NCBI GenBank assembly: GCA_910588185.1
Contig: CAJUQR010000002.1
Coordinates: 4,318 to 68,317 of the forward strand
Direction: 5' to 3'
DNA from: an uncultured Peptostreptococcaceae bacterium
GTDB taxonomy: Bacteria > Bacillota > Clostridia > Peptostreptococcales > Anaerovoracaceae
Length of the DNA stretch: 64,000 bases
Part shown: one piece after another, positions 26,614-34,992 of the stretch
How the letters are laid out: every line of letters begins with the position of its first letter
Position numbering within the stretch: position 1 is the stretch's first letter
Position numbers and translations under genes: made by a program
The notes under the pieces: generated by a model
What the model saw: the letters and a program-made list of their open reading frames with translations, nothing else
What the model was told of the DNA's origin: nothing
The model's database searches: none

Positions 26614-27050
26614 GTATGATTATTCAGGTAGCAGCTGCTTTTGTGGGCTCCATAGGATTTGCCATATTTTTTAAGATGAAAGGCAGACAGATACTGCTTG
26701 CAGGCCTTGGCGGAGCGGCCACATGGGTAATATATCTTTTGTGGCAGCAGCAGATTGAAGGATACTTTATCCCTTATTTTATTGCCGCGATTTTTGTAGC
26801 CATATATGCTGAGATAATGGCCAGAGTCAATCGGGCGCCTGCAACTATTTTTCTTACAGCGGCGGCAGTACCGTTGTTTCCCGGAGGAAGTCTTTATTAT
26901 ACGATGGCAGGCCTGGTAAACGGAGACGAGATGCTGTTTAGCAAAAGCGGAACAGATACATTAACCATAGCACTTGCAATTTCCTTAGGATTTGTGGTCG
27001 TAGCGTTAATAACTAAATACATTACAGGAATATCTTCCCAAAGAAAATAA
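26610..27050 (+). CDS. Threonine/serine exporter, ThrE second half (DUF3815)
   Basis: 146-aa protein with about four membrane helices, starting MSMIIQVAAAFVGSIGFAIF and containing the typical AAAVPLFPGGSLYYTM segment. The ATG at 26610 overlaps the stop of the preceding gene (ATGA) with GGAGGCGG upstream, so the in-frame upstream start at 26565 is not used. It should pair with the preceding protein in a two-component exporter. Confidence 0.87.
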   Translation: MSMIIQVAAAFVGSIGFAIFFKMKGRQILLAGLGGAATWVIYLLWQQQIEGYFIPYFIAAIFVAIYAEIMARVNRAPATIFLTAAAVPLFPGGSLYYTMAGLVNGDEMLFSKSGTDTLTIALAISLGFVVVALITKYITGISSQRK

Positions 27051-27088
27051 TAGACTGTACAGTAGCGAGTTTCTTTGGGAGGGAATCT

Positions 27089-27754
27089 ATGAAAAACACA
27101 GCTGACAATATTTACGAAACTAATAAAATTATGATTGCAGGGCAGATAAAAAGCTCTTTGCAGTTTAGTCATAAGACTTATGGAGAGGCCTTCTATACCT
27201 TTGTTCTGGGTGTAGAGAGAAGGAGCGGTTATGTTGATGAAATAAACGTTATGATTTCTGAAAGGCTTATATACGAAACCCCTTTACAGACAGGTGATTT
27301 TGTTGAAATAACAGGACAAATAAGAACGTATAACGAAACAGTTGACGGCAAAAATAAACTTAACGTAGTGGTGTTTGTCAGAGAAATACTGACGAATGAA
27401 GATGTAGTTTATTATGAAAACTATGTATTTTTAGAAGGATTTTTATGTAAATCTCCTATTAAGAGAACTTCGCCGCTGGGGAGAGACATATGTGATCTTA
27501 TGATTGCAGTAAACAGAATGTATAATAAGTCAGACTATATTCCATGTATAGCCTGGGGCAGGAATGCTAATTATGCTGAAACACTTGAAGTAGGCACAAA
27601 AATATACATAGAGGGCAGAATTCAGAGCAGAGAGTATAAGAAAAAGTTTGATGACGGTACATCGGAACTTAGAAAAGCTTTTGAAGTATCAATTTTAAAA
27701 TTAGAAGAAGATTCTGAAGAACCATGGGATGAAGAAGAAACTTTATTTGAGTAA
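27089..27754 (+). CDS. SSB-like protein with two OB folds
   Basis: 221 aa. Two successive OB-fold SSB-like units are visible: residues about 12-105 (IMIAGQIKSSLQFSHKTYG...VEITGQIRTYN) and 108-205 (VFLEGFLCKSPIKRTSPLGRDIC...YIEGRIQSREYKK). The C-terminus is acidic (DSEEPWDEEETLFE), reminiscent of SSB tails but without the DxxxF motif end. It is not the main replicative SSB; such double-OB proteins occur in Clostridia with no settled role. AGGGAATC-like ribosome site 38 bp after the exporter gene. Confidence 0.75.
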   Translation: MKNTADNIYETNKIMIAGQIKSSLQFSHKTYGEAFYTFVLGVERRSGYVDEINVMISERLIYETPLQTGDFVEITGQIRTYNETVDGKNKLNVVVFVREILTNEDVVYYENYVFLEGFLCKSPIKRTSPLGRDICDLMIAVNRMYNKSDYIPCIAWGRNANYAETLEVGTKIYIEGRIQSREYKKKFDDGTSELRKAFEVSILKLEEDSEEPWDEEETLFE

Positions 27755-27833
27755 TGTTGAATTTGATCATACTCTATGTTAAAATTAACCACATATTAGA
27801 GTAACTTATATTTAGAGTAAACGGAGGATAAAA

Positions 27834-29081
27834 ATGTTCGATATTAACGGTAAAGACGATAACAGATATAATGTTGAAAATATTGAATTTATTAAGAAAG
27901 CATCACCTATAGTAGGGGGATTTATAGAAAAGGAATATAATCGCCAAAAAAATAATGTGGAGCTTATAGCTTCTGAAAACTACTGCTCTGAAGCAGTACT
28001 TGCAGCGTGCGGAAGCTGCTTAAGCTGGAAATATGCCGAAGGATATCCTTATGTTCGCACATCAGGCAATACCAGCAGATATTACGGAGGAACAGAGTTT
28101 GTAGATGAGCTTGAGGAGTATGCATGTGATGTTTGGAGAAAAGTATTTGACACTGATTATCATGTAAACGTTCAGCCTCACAGTGGTTCTCAGGCTAATT
28201 TTGCAGCTTATAAGGCTATTTTAAAGCCGGGGGACACCATTCTTTCGCTTACTCTTGATAACGGTGGACATTTGACTCACGGTTCATCAGTGAATTTCAG
28301 CGGCAATTTATACAATATGATTTTTTACAATGTAGATGAAAAAGGCTATATTGACATGGAAGATGTAAGAAAAAAAGCTATGGAGTATAAGCCGCAGCTA
28401 ATATTGACAGGCGCTTCAGCATATTCCAGAACTATTGATTTCCCTAAATTTGCTGAAATTGCAAAAGAGGCAGGCGCATATTTTATGGTTGACATGGCTC
28501 ATATTGCAGGTCTTGTTGCAGGCGGAGCCCATCCGTCGCCGTTTGGATATGCTGATATTATAACAACCACTACTCATAAGACACTTAGGGGACCAAGAGG
28601 TGGTTTGATATTTGCCAGAAAAGAATTGGCTAAAAAGGTAGACAGTGCAGTTTTTCCTTATGCGCAGGGCGGACCTCTTGAACACATAATAGCAGGTAAG
28701 GCAGTATGTGCAGAAGAAGCTCTTAAACCTGAGTACAAAGAATATGTTCATCAGGTAGTTAAAAACTGCAAAGCTCTTTCTGATGAATTTATTAGTCTGG
28801 GATACAAAGTTGTTACAGGAGGTACAGATAATCATCTTATTTTGCTGGATTTATCAGAAGAACCGTTCAGCGGCAGAATTCTTCAGGAAAGATGTGACGA
28901 AATCGGTATAACTCTTAATAAAAACTGTGTTCCTTGTGAAAAACGTACGCCTAAGGAAACATCCGGTGTAAGAATAGGCACAGCTCCTATGACTACCAGA
29001 GGATATAAGGAAGAAGATTTCATAAAGGTTGTCCATAGGATTGATGAACTCATAAAGAAATTGAGAGAAGAGTACAAATAA
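27834..29081 (+). CDS. glyA: Serine hydroxymethyltransferase
   Basis: 415-aa PLP enzyme converting serine and THF to glycine and methylene-THF. The PLP lysine is in TTTTHKTLRGPRGG; other family stretches are ELIASENYCSEAVL, YAEGYPYVRTSGN with YYGG, and NVQPHSGSQANFAAY. The ATG has ACGGAGG upstream. The 79-bp upstream gap contains TTAGAGTAA twice, 16 bp apart (27796, 27812), possibly a regulator site. Functionally linked to folD and folC nearby. Confidence 0.96.
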   Translation: MFDINGKDDNRYNVENIEFIKKASPIVGGFIEKEYNRQKNNVELIASENYCSEAVLAACGSCLSWKYAEGYPYVRTSGNTSRYYGGTEFVDELEEYACDVWRKVFDTDYHVNVQPHSGSQANFAAYKAILKPGDTILSLTLDNGGHLTHGSSVNFSGNLYNMIFYNVDEKGYIDMEDVRKKAMEYKPQLILTGASAYSRTIDFPKFAEIAKEAGAYFMVDMAHIAGLVAGGAHPSPFGYADIITTTTHKTLRGPRGGLIFARKELAKKVDSAVFPYAQGGPLEHIIAGKAVCAEEALKPEYKEYVHQVVKNCKALSDEFISLGYKVVTGGTDNHLILLDLSEEPFSGRILQERCDEIGITLNKNCVPCEKRTPKETSGVRIGTAPMTTRGYKEEDFIKVVHRIDELIKKLREEYK

Positions 29082-29083
29082 AA

Positions 29084-30013
29084 ATGAGATGGATTCTATT
29101 GATTGCGGCGCTGTTTTTGACGGTTGCCGCAATATCTTATTATACGTATAGGATAGCCTTTATGGCAAGACGTGACAGACAATCAGGCAGCGATGATTTT
29201 CCGCTCAGATGTCCGGAAGAGAAAATTGATACTATAAAAGGATTAATAAACCAATTTAGAGAGATACCTTACGAAGATGTATATATAAAATCTTATGATG
29301 GACTTGTTCTTCATGCAAAATATTATCATGTATCAGATAGTGCGCCGCTTCAAATACAGTTTCATGGTTATAACGGCAATTCTATAAGGGATTTTTGCGG
29401 TGGAAATAAAATAGGACGTGATGCAGGTCATAATTCTTTGGTTATAGATCAGAGGGCACATGGTCTCAGCGAAGGAAAGATTATAACTTTTGGAATAAAA
29501 GAAAGACGTGATTGTTTATCATGGATAGAATATTCTATAAATAGATTTGGAGAGGATATAGAGATTATACTTGCAGGTGTGTCTATGGGAGCTTCTACTG
29601 TGATAATGTCAGTGGATTTGGGACTCCCGAAAAACATTAAGTGTATAATAGCAGACTGCGGTTATTCTTCTCCTAAAGATATACTTAAAAAAGTTGCTAA
29701 AGACAGGCAACTTGTTCCCTGCCTTGTATATCCTTTTATTTGGCTGGGTGCATTGATATTTGGGAAGTTTGTTTTGACAGAGAGCAGTGCAGTCATGTCA
29801 GCAGCAAAAAGCGAGATTCCAATATTGATAATTCACGGTGAAGCAGATGATTTTGTTCCGTGCCATATGGCTCATGAGATATACGATGTATGCACTGCTG
29901 AAAAAGAATTGCTTTTAATTCCGGGAGCCGGTCATGGATTAAGCTATATAGTTGATGAAGCGTCATACAGAACTAAAGTTAATGAATTTATAAATAAAAA
30001 TATTAAAAAATAG
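29084..30013 (+). CDS. Membrane-anchored alpha/beta hydrolase
   Basis: 309 aa. An N-terminal helix (WILLIAALFLTVAAISYYTY) anchors the protein. The hydrolase core shows the oxyanion region IQFHGYNGNS, a DQRAHGLSEG segment, the nucleophile elbow GVSMGAS, the acid in HGEADDFVP, and the histidine in GAGHGLS. It resembles BAAT/YqkD-type clostridial hydrolases with unknown substrate. It starts 2 bp after glyA, so co-transcription is likely. Confidence 0.85.
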   Translation: MRWILLIAALFLTVAAISYYTYRIAFMARRDRQSGSDDFPLRCPEEKIDTIKGLINQFREIPYEDVYIKSYDGLVLHAKYYHVSDSAPLQIQFHGYNGNSIRDFCGGNKIGRDAGHNSLVIDQRAHGLSEGKIITFGIKERRDCLSWIEYSINRFGEDIEIILAGVSMGASTVIMSVDLGLPKNIKCIIADCGYSSPKDILKKVAKDRQLVPCLVYPFIWLGALIFGKFVLTESSAVMSAAKSEIPILIIHGEADDFVPCHMAHEIYDVCTAEKELLLIPGAGHGLSYIVDEASYRTKVNEFINKNIKK

Positions 30014-30040
30014 AGCGTACATTAAAATGTACGCTTTTAA
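30012..30040 (+). terminator. Terminator after the hydrolase gene
   Basis: AGCGTACATT pairs with ATGTACGCT around a short A-rich loop and is followed by TTTTAAT. Confidence 0.8.
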
Positions 30041-30066
30041 TATTGCAAAAAGCACTTTAAATTAGC

Positions 30067-30097
30067 TTGACAAAAATATGCGGGGGGGGGGTATCAT
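30067..30097 (+). promoter_or_regulatory. Promoter with poly-G spacer, candidate phase-variable switch
   Basis: TTGACA (30067-30072) and TATCAT (30092-30097) are separated by 19 bp, of which the last ten are an uninterrupted G tract (30082-30091). Loss of two G residues would bring the spacer to the ideal 17 bp. The -10 overlaps the palindrome TATCATATATGATA (30092-30105). The gene it serves encodes a surface lectin-like protein, a typical target of promoter phase variation. Confidence 0.65.
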
Positions 30098-30150
30098 ATA
30101 TGATACATAAAAGACTTTAGAATCTCTGGAATATGTATTTGGAGGGTAAG

Positions 30151-32538
30151 ATGTATAAGCTGAGAAACAATATTAAATGTATAATAATTCTTGTATTGAT
30201 AGCGGCCATAGTATGTACAGGCTGGCTGCTTTATCCTAACCTTGCGGCAGCAGATACGGAAGTAATGTTGATAGAGACGGGAACAGAAGTGCCTGTATCA
30301 GAGGGAGCGACTACATACAGATTCCCTGAATTAAAATTGACAGTACCTAAGGGAATAGAAGTAAAAAGTGTAACGGTACAGTTTACCAGCGCCATAGACA
30401 GCACTGATTCAATAACAGTTACAGAAAAAGACGGATTTACACTTCTTGCAGGAAGTAAACAGGGAAATTTATCCATAAATGCAGATGGCAAGTCAGCAAG
30501 CGACTGGGAGAGCTTCTTGAGAGAAAATCTAAATATCTCTCTTAATGGCTCAGGAGCCATAAAGAAGCTGAGATTCAGCGCCAGCGCCAAGAAGGCAGAT
30601 AACATATATGACTACAATGCAGATAACGGCCACTATTACTTAGCAGTAAATAACCCTGTAGCATGGACGACAGCAAGAGATAATTCAGCAGCAGCTACAT
30701 ATATGGGAATGAAGGGATATCTTGCAACAGTTACGAGTAAAGAAGAGAATGACTACCTTACTTCCATGATACAGATGAATTCATGGCTTGGAGGAACATG
30801 CCAGCCATCATATCTTACAGGACTGGATTTAAATATCAATGGAACTCCTACTACCTCCCTTTATGCAGGAGGACAGGGAAGATATTTCTGGGCAACAGGC
30901 CCTGAGGCAGGTCAGGCATTCTGGGAAGGCTCTTTTTTAACAGCAGGTACTGCACATATGTATTCCAATTGGTATGGTGTAGAACCAAATAACAATGGTA
31001 ATGAGCATTGTGTACATATGTGGGGCAAAAATTCAGAAGGGGTATTAGGTGCATGGAATGACTATACTTCATCAACCCTATGTGCATATATCATAGAGTT
31101 TGGAGATATGCCTGATGACGAACCTATAACAGATATAATAGGGGTAGAAGCATCAGTAGTAGAAATCAATTTAGACCCAACAGGAAAGACATTGACCACT
31201 AAGGCAGAAGATATAGAGGCAGGAGAGCCTGTAGAAGTAAAGACTACCATAAACGGAAAGCCTGTAGAGCCTGATTATACATACTATGAAAAGAAGCCTG
31301 ACGGAACATGGGAAAAGATAGATGAAGTACCTAAACATCCGGGCGAGTACAAGGTAGTATCAAGTATACCAGACCATAACGACGGAGAAGATACATTTAA
31401 GATAGTTCCAAAGAAGATAGATATATCAAAAGAAGCAGAATATGTAAAGGTATATGACGGAAAGACAGAGTACACAGAAGAGATAGTATTCAGTAATCTG
31501 GGCGATGTGAGATTAGAGTATGATAAAGCAGAATTTAACAGTAAGAATGTTAAGGAAGCAAAAACAATAACTCTGAATGGAGTAAGATTGACAGGAAAAG
31601 ACTCAATAGACTATGAGGTGATAGGCATAGTAGATGGAAATATTGAAGTACCTGGAAAGATAGTACCAAGACCGCTTCATATATCCCCATCCTTTGCAGT
31701 AAGAGAGAGCTTTGTAGGGATAGCGCTTCCATATGAATATTCAAATGATGCATCAGAATACAGAGGAGACTCAAGTGTAGGAAGAAGTATAAGCCGTATG
31801 GTAAGCAAGGCATCAGAGAGAGCAAAACTCCAGAGTATGCTTGCATATGGGGATAAGCTTCTTGATACACTGGGAGAGCCTGTATATACATGTGTGATGT
31901 CAGATAAGGAACTTAACAGAGATAACCCGGAGGAAGGGATATATACATTAAGTGTAAGCTTTCCAAATATGAGTGAAGAAGCAAAGAGCAACTATACAAT
32001 CACATATGATACATGGGAAGTAAAGATAATATCAAAGAAGGCTCCGGAAGTAACGTTATCACCAAAAGAACCGACACCGAAAGAACCGCCTAAGGTAATA
32101 TCAGTTACAGAGGATACAGACGGAACCAATCATGCAGTAGTAGGAGACAGAGTGGAGGTAAAGCAGGAGGATAAGGTACTTAGCAGAGAAGAGATAGAAG
32201 AGTGGATACATGACAGATATGTGATAACACCGGCGAAGAGCGATGGTACTTTAACATATTCAGAAGTAAAGATAGAGAGAGACGGAAAAGAGATAGGAGA
32301 GATAGACTTAAGCAAAGCAGGGACATATATAATTAAGATTACTGCTGTAGATGAGATAGGAAACAGTACAGAGTTGATGATAGAGTATGTGGTGGGAGCA
32401 GATACAGATATTGTAACTGACATACCTAAGACAGATGATACTATGATGGCATCTATGAGGATATCAGTACTGATGATGGGAATCATGATGCTTATTATGG
32501 GAGCTCTTACTGCTTACTATATGAGAAGAAAAGAATAG
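30151..32538 (+). CDS. Surface protein with C-type lectin domain and C-terminal anchor
   Basis: 795 aa, secreted. ATG 30151 follows GGAGGG; the N-terminus is a signal peptide (CIIILVLIAAIVCTGWLL, cleaved near AAAD). A C-type lectin domain spans about 154-318, with the markers EPNNNGNEHCVHMWG and AWNDY. Bacterial-Ig/MBG-like modules follow (YDGKTEY repeats type, residues about 340-520), then a stalk rich in charged residues. The C-terminus has IPKTDDT, a hydrophobic helix (SVLMMGIMMLIMGALTAYYM) and RRKE, resembling a sortase signal but with PKTDD in place of LPXTG. Likely an adhesin or ligand-binding surface protein under the poly-G promoter. Confidence 0.85.
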   Translation: MYKLRNNIKCIIILVLIAAIVCTGWLLYPNLAAADTEVMLIETGTEVPVSEGATTYRFPELKLTVPKGIEVKSVTVQFTSAIDSTDSITVTEKDGFTLLAGSKQGNLSINADGKSASDWESFLRENLNISLNGSGAIKKLRFSASAKKADNIYDYNADNGHYYLAVNNPVAWTTARDNSAAATYMGMKGYLATVTSKEENDYLTSMIQMNSWLGGTCQPSYLTGLDLNINGTPTTSLYAGGQGRYFWATGPEAGQAFWEGSFLTAGTAHMYSNWYGVEPNNNGNEHCVHMWGKNSEGVLGAWNDYTSSTLCAYIIEFGDMPDDEPITDIIGVEASVVEINLDPTGKTLTTKAEDIEAGEPVEVKTTINGKPVEPDYTYYEKKPDGTWEKIDEVPKHPGEYKVVSSIPDHNDGEDTFKIVPKKIDISKEAEYVKVYDGKTEYTEEIVFSNLGDVRLEYDKAEFNSKNVKEAKTITLNGVRLTGKDSIDYEVIGIVDGNIEVPGKIVPRPLHISPSFAVRESFVGIALPYEYSNDASEYRGDSSVGRSISRMVSKASERAKLQSMLAYGDKLLDTLGEPVYTCVMSDKELNRDNPEEGIYTLSVSFPNMSEEAKSNYTITYDTWEVKIISKKAPEVTLSPKEPTPKEPPKVISVTEDTDGTNHAVVGDRVEVKQEDKVLSREEIEEWIHDRYVITPAKSDGTLTYSEVKIERDGKEIGEIDLSKAGTYIIKITAVDEIGNSTELMIEYVVGADTDIVTDIPKTDDTMMASMRISVLMMGIMMLIMGALTAYYMRRKE

Positions 32539-32551
32539 ATTATTATGAATT

Positions 32552-32583
32552 AAAGCGGATGTACTTAAATGTACATCCACTTT
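32552..32583 (+). terminator. Bidirectional terminator
   Basis: GGATGTAC (32557-32564) pairs with GTACATCC (32571-32578), extended by AAAG/CTTT across one mismatch, with TTTT at the end. It separates the surface-protein gene from the convergent catalase gene. Confidence 0.75.
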
Positions 32584-32650
32584 TGTTGTGGGGATATATT
32601 CTAAGTTAAGCACGTAAAACATACGAAACAAAGAACCACCCGTTTGTGAT

Positions 32651-33319
32651 TTAATTAAAAGATGGCGGAGTAACCTCCGTATTAGGAAACGGTGTGTTTG
32701 CCGGTGAAGGTTCGGACATACTAAAGTACATTTTAGCAGCTTTAGTGGTTCCAAAATCTCTATTTGAGCCTGTATCCTGAACTTTGTTGAATGCTTCTCT
32801 AAACATTGCATTATGAGCTTCTTCTCTGTTTAGCAAGAAGTCTATGGTCTCTTTGACTTTTTTATCATTTATTTGTCTGTAAAGATATTCATATACAACT
32901 TTTGCACGCTGCTCAGAAGCAATATTTGATAGAAGATCAGCACACAAATCACCCGTTACACTTACATAATCACCTGTCCATGAATAACCTGATGCGTTTA
33001 TAAGTCCGGGATTCAGTCCCAAAAGGACATGGGACTGTATTTCTCCCGCAGGAACTGCATATGAATCCACATCGTGACCGTTAAGAAGATTGATGGTCTG
33101 TGCCACCATTTCCATATGGCCGAGTTCTTCGGCAGCTATATCCAAGAAAAGATCTTTTATTTCAGGATCCTTTATTCTAAAACTCTGAGACATATACTGC
33201 ATTGCCGCTTTTAATTCTCCGTTGGCGCCGCCAAGCTGTTCCTGCAGTAAAGCTGCATACTGAGGATTGGGTTTTTCTACTGCAACAGGATGAAATAACA
33301 TTTTTTCATGTTTAAACAT
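32651..33319 (-). CDS. Manganese catalase family protein
   Basis: 222-aa ferritin-like protein. The di-manganese ligands can be placed in GELKAAMQYM (Glu), AAEELGHMEM (Glu, His), SEQRAKVVYEYL (Glu) and REEAHNAMF (Glu, His), the pattern of manganese catalases and the spore protein CotJC. It is shorter than full Mn catalases (around 270 aa), so CotJC-like is possible. It should decompose hydrogen peroxide in the cytosol or on a spore coat. The ATG at 33319 has GGAGGTC upstream. The ferredoxin gene precedes it by 17 bp. Confidence 0.82.
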   Translation of the reverse strand: MFKHEKMLFHPVAVEKPNPQYAALLQEQLGGANGELKAAMQYMSQSFRIKDPEIKDLFLDIAAEELGHMEMVAQTINLLNGHDVDSYAVPAGEIQSHVLLGLNPGLINASGYSWTGDYVSVTGDLCADLLSNIASEQRAKVVYEYLYRQINDKKVKETIDFLLNREEAHNAMFREAFNKVQDTGSNRDFGTTKAAKMYFSMSEPSPANTPFPNTEVTPPSFN

Positions 33320-33336
33320 ATATTAAGACCTCCTCA

Positions 33337-33525
33337 TTAATCTATGATTTCTATTACTTGAACAGGACAGCTTTCTGCCGCCTCGTGAGCTTTGTCTGCG
33401 CTTGCAGCAGTAGGTTCTTTTCTTACTTTTGCAAGACCGTCATCTGCCATTTCGAATACTTCGGGACATATTTCTGTGCACATTCCACAGCTTATACATC
33501 CGTCACGATTGATTTTTGCTTTCAT
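33337..33525 (-). CDS. Single-cluster [4Fe-4S] ferredoxin
   Basis: 62-aa ferredoxin. The cluster ligands are CISCGMCTEICP and the late cysteine in SCPVQVI, the pattern of mono-cluster clostridial and thermophile ferredoxins. Low-potential electron carrier in the cytosol. The ATG at 33525 has GGAGG upstream. It precedes the Mn-catalase gene by 17 bp on the same strand, so the two may be co-expressed as an oxygen-stress unit. Confidence 0.9.
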   Translation of the reverse strand: MKAKINRDGCISCGMCTEICPEVFEMADDGLAKVRKEPTAASADKAHEAAESCPVQVIEIID

Positions 33526-33590
33526 TTTTTATTACCTCCAAAAATAATATTCTTTAATCATTAATGTCTATTATTTCCGGAAATTTAATT

Positions 33591-34070
33591 TTAAATCAGT
33601 TTAATGGAATTCCATGCAGTTATTAATTTTTCCAATGTCCATGCGGCATTGGCAGGCGAAGTGGACGGCAGACATTCAGCATCAATTCCTATAATATCTT
33701 TTGTATATTTATCGTAATATTTTTGTGCTGCTTTTCCGTTGACAAATATCTTTTCTATGGATGCTGTTTTTAATATAGGGGAAAGATCGTTTGGAACAAC
33801 GTTTTTGATAGAGCTGTCTGAACTGCCTGTAATGTCGCAGGATGCTATTACATCCCATAGAGCGATTTTGTTTTTTAGAAGAAAATCACGTTTTTCTTCG
33901 ATAGTAGCAGGGGTTTTACATTGGAATACAGCCGAGGTTACTTTCCAAAATCTGTTTTGAGGATGACCGTAAAAAAACTTTTGCTCTCTTGATTTGACTG
34001 AAGGAAAAGAACCTAATATTAAGATTCTTGAATTTTCATCGTACAGTGGCGGGAAAGGGTGCAGTATCAT
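33591..34070 (-). CDS. DNA-deoxyinosine glycosylase (UDG superfamily)
   Basis: 159-aa base-excision repair enzyme. The opening IRILILGSFPSVKSREQKF-like stretch (here RILILGSFPSVKSREQ) with FYGHPQNRFWKV, and the late LPSTSPANAAW loop, match the family-6 hypoxanthine glycosylases. It should remove deoxyinosine from DNA. The ATG lies 18 bp downstream of the MerR gene stop on the same strand, so they may be co-transcribed. Length is complete. Confidence 0.87.
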   Translation of the reverse strand: MILHPFPPLYDENSRILILGSFPSVKSREQKFFYGHPQNRFWKVTSAVFQCKTPATIEEKRDFLLKNKIALWDVIASCDITGSSDSSIKNVVPNDLSPILKTASIEKIFVNGKAAQKYYDKYTKDIIGIDAECLPSTSPANAAWTLEKLITAWNSIKLI

Positions 34071-34088
34071 AATTAAAACCTCCGTGTA

Positions 34089-34901
34089 TTAATTATTTTT
34101 GATTTTTACTTGTAATTGTGTTATATATTCATTTTCATCGCTTGTATCGTGATTATCTATAATATATAGTTCTATGGCATCGCCCTCAGTAAATATTTTT
34201 TGATTTTCTGCATACTCTAAAAGCTTTTTCCACGAAGGAGCTATTTTAGAATAGCTGCCTTTTACAGTCATGAATAGATAATCTCCCGCAGGGATAATGG
34301 CGTCATATTCTTCTTTTTCGTCTACAATATAGAATGCTGAATCAAAACGGCCGTAATTGCCGCCTTTGAGATAGTTAAGAGGTATGGTAGCTCCAATGTC
34401 TCCGTTTCCTATAATGTAGAGTTGATCTTCATATTCTGATTGTAGTTTTTTTATTACAAAATCCAGTTCATCGTCTCTTATGATGTTCTCACTGAGCTTT
34501 AGAATGTGTCTTTCGGGAAGATGACAGATTTTAAAGGTTTGAAATTCTGTTTCTTTTTCTGTGTGATAGTTTATTTCATTTATTCTTTCAGTCAGTTGCT
34601 TTTTTAGATTGTTGAGCTCTGAAACTTTAAAGTCTATAGTGCTTATGGCGTTTTTAAATAAAGCTTTAGTTTTTTCAAGATTAAAATCAGAAAGATGGTT
34701 TTTAATTTCATTTACAGAAAATCCTACGCCTCGAAGCTCTCTAAGTATGTTCAAAGTACGAATATCATTGATGCTGTACATTCTGTATCCGTTATCATCT
34801 CGCTTAGGGTTCAAAATTCCCATTTCTTCATAATAGCGCAGAGAATCTGTACCTATATTATATAATTTAGAGATTTCTCCTATTTTATAATATTTTTTCA
34901 T
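34089..34901 (-). CDS. MerR family transcriptional regulator
   Basis: 270 aa. N-terminal MerR helix-turn-helix (YKIGEISKLYNIGTDSLRYY, then EEMGILNPKRDDNGYRMY), a coiled-coil dimer helix (about 75-110), and a C-terminal GyrI/BmrR-like effector-binding domain (LPERHILKL...DYLFMTVKGSYSKI). This is the layout of multidrug-sensing BmrR-type activators. It is divergent from the MATE pump gene, with a MerR-type operator in the shared 91-bp gap, so it probably controls that pump. Confidence 0.9.
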   Translation of the reverse strand: MKKYYKIGEISKLYNIGTDSLRYYEEMGILNPKRDDNGYRMYSINDIRTLNILRELRGVGFSVNEIKNHLSDFNLEKTKALFKNAISTIDFKVSELNNLKKQLTERINEINYHTEKETEFQTFKICHLPERHILKLSENIIRDDELDFVIKKLQSEYEDQLYIIGNGDIGATIPLNYLKGGNYGRFDSAFYIVDEKEEYDAIIPAGDYLFMTVKGSYSKIAPSWKKLLEYAENQKIFTEGDAIELYIIDNHDTSDENEYITQLQVKIKNN

Positions 34902-34936
34902 TTTAACCTCATTTTGGAAAATTTTTAAAAAGATTA

Positions 34937-34967
34937 TTGACCTTAGTATTATACCAAGGTTTATACT
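34937..34967 (+). promoter_or_regulatory. MerR-type promoter/operator of the MATE gene
   Basis: TTGACC (34937-34942) and TATACT (34962-34967) are 19 bp apart, the long spacer typical of MerR-activated promoters. The spacer holds the dyad ACCTTAGTA-TTA-TACCAAGGT, with one mismatch in 9-bp arms. Confidence 0.8.
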
Positions 34968-34992
34968 TTATATCAAGAAAGGGTGAGTTTAA

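Noticed and set aside
27796..27820. Two direct copies of TTAGAGTAA before glyA
   Set aside because: Only 9 bp each and no further copies noticed; mentioned in the glyA entry but too weak for a separate claim.
30082..30091. G-quadruplex in the surface-protein promoter
   Set aside because: A single run of ten G lacks the four separated G-runs needed for a standard intramolecular quadruplex; spacer-length variation explains the tract better.
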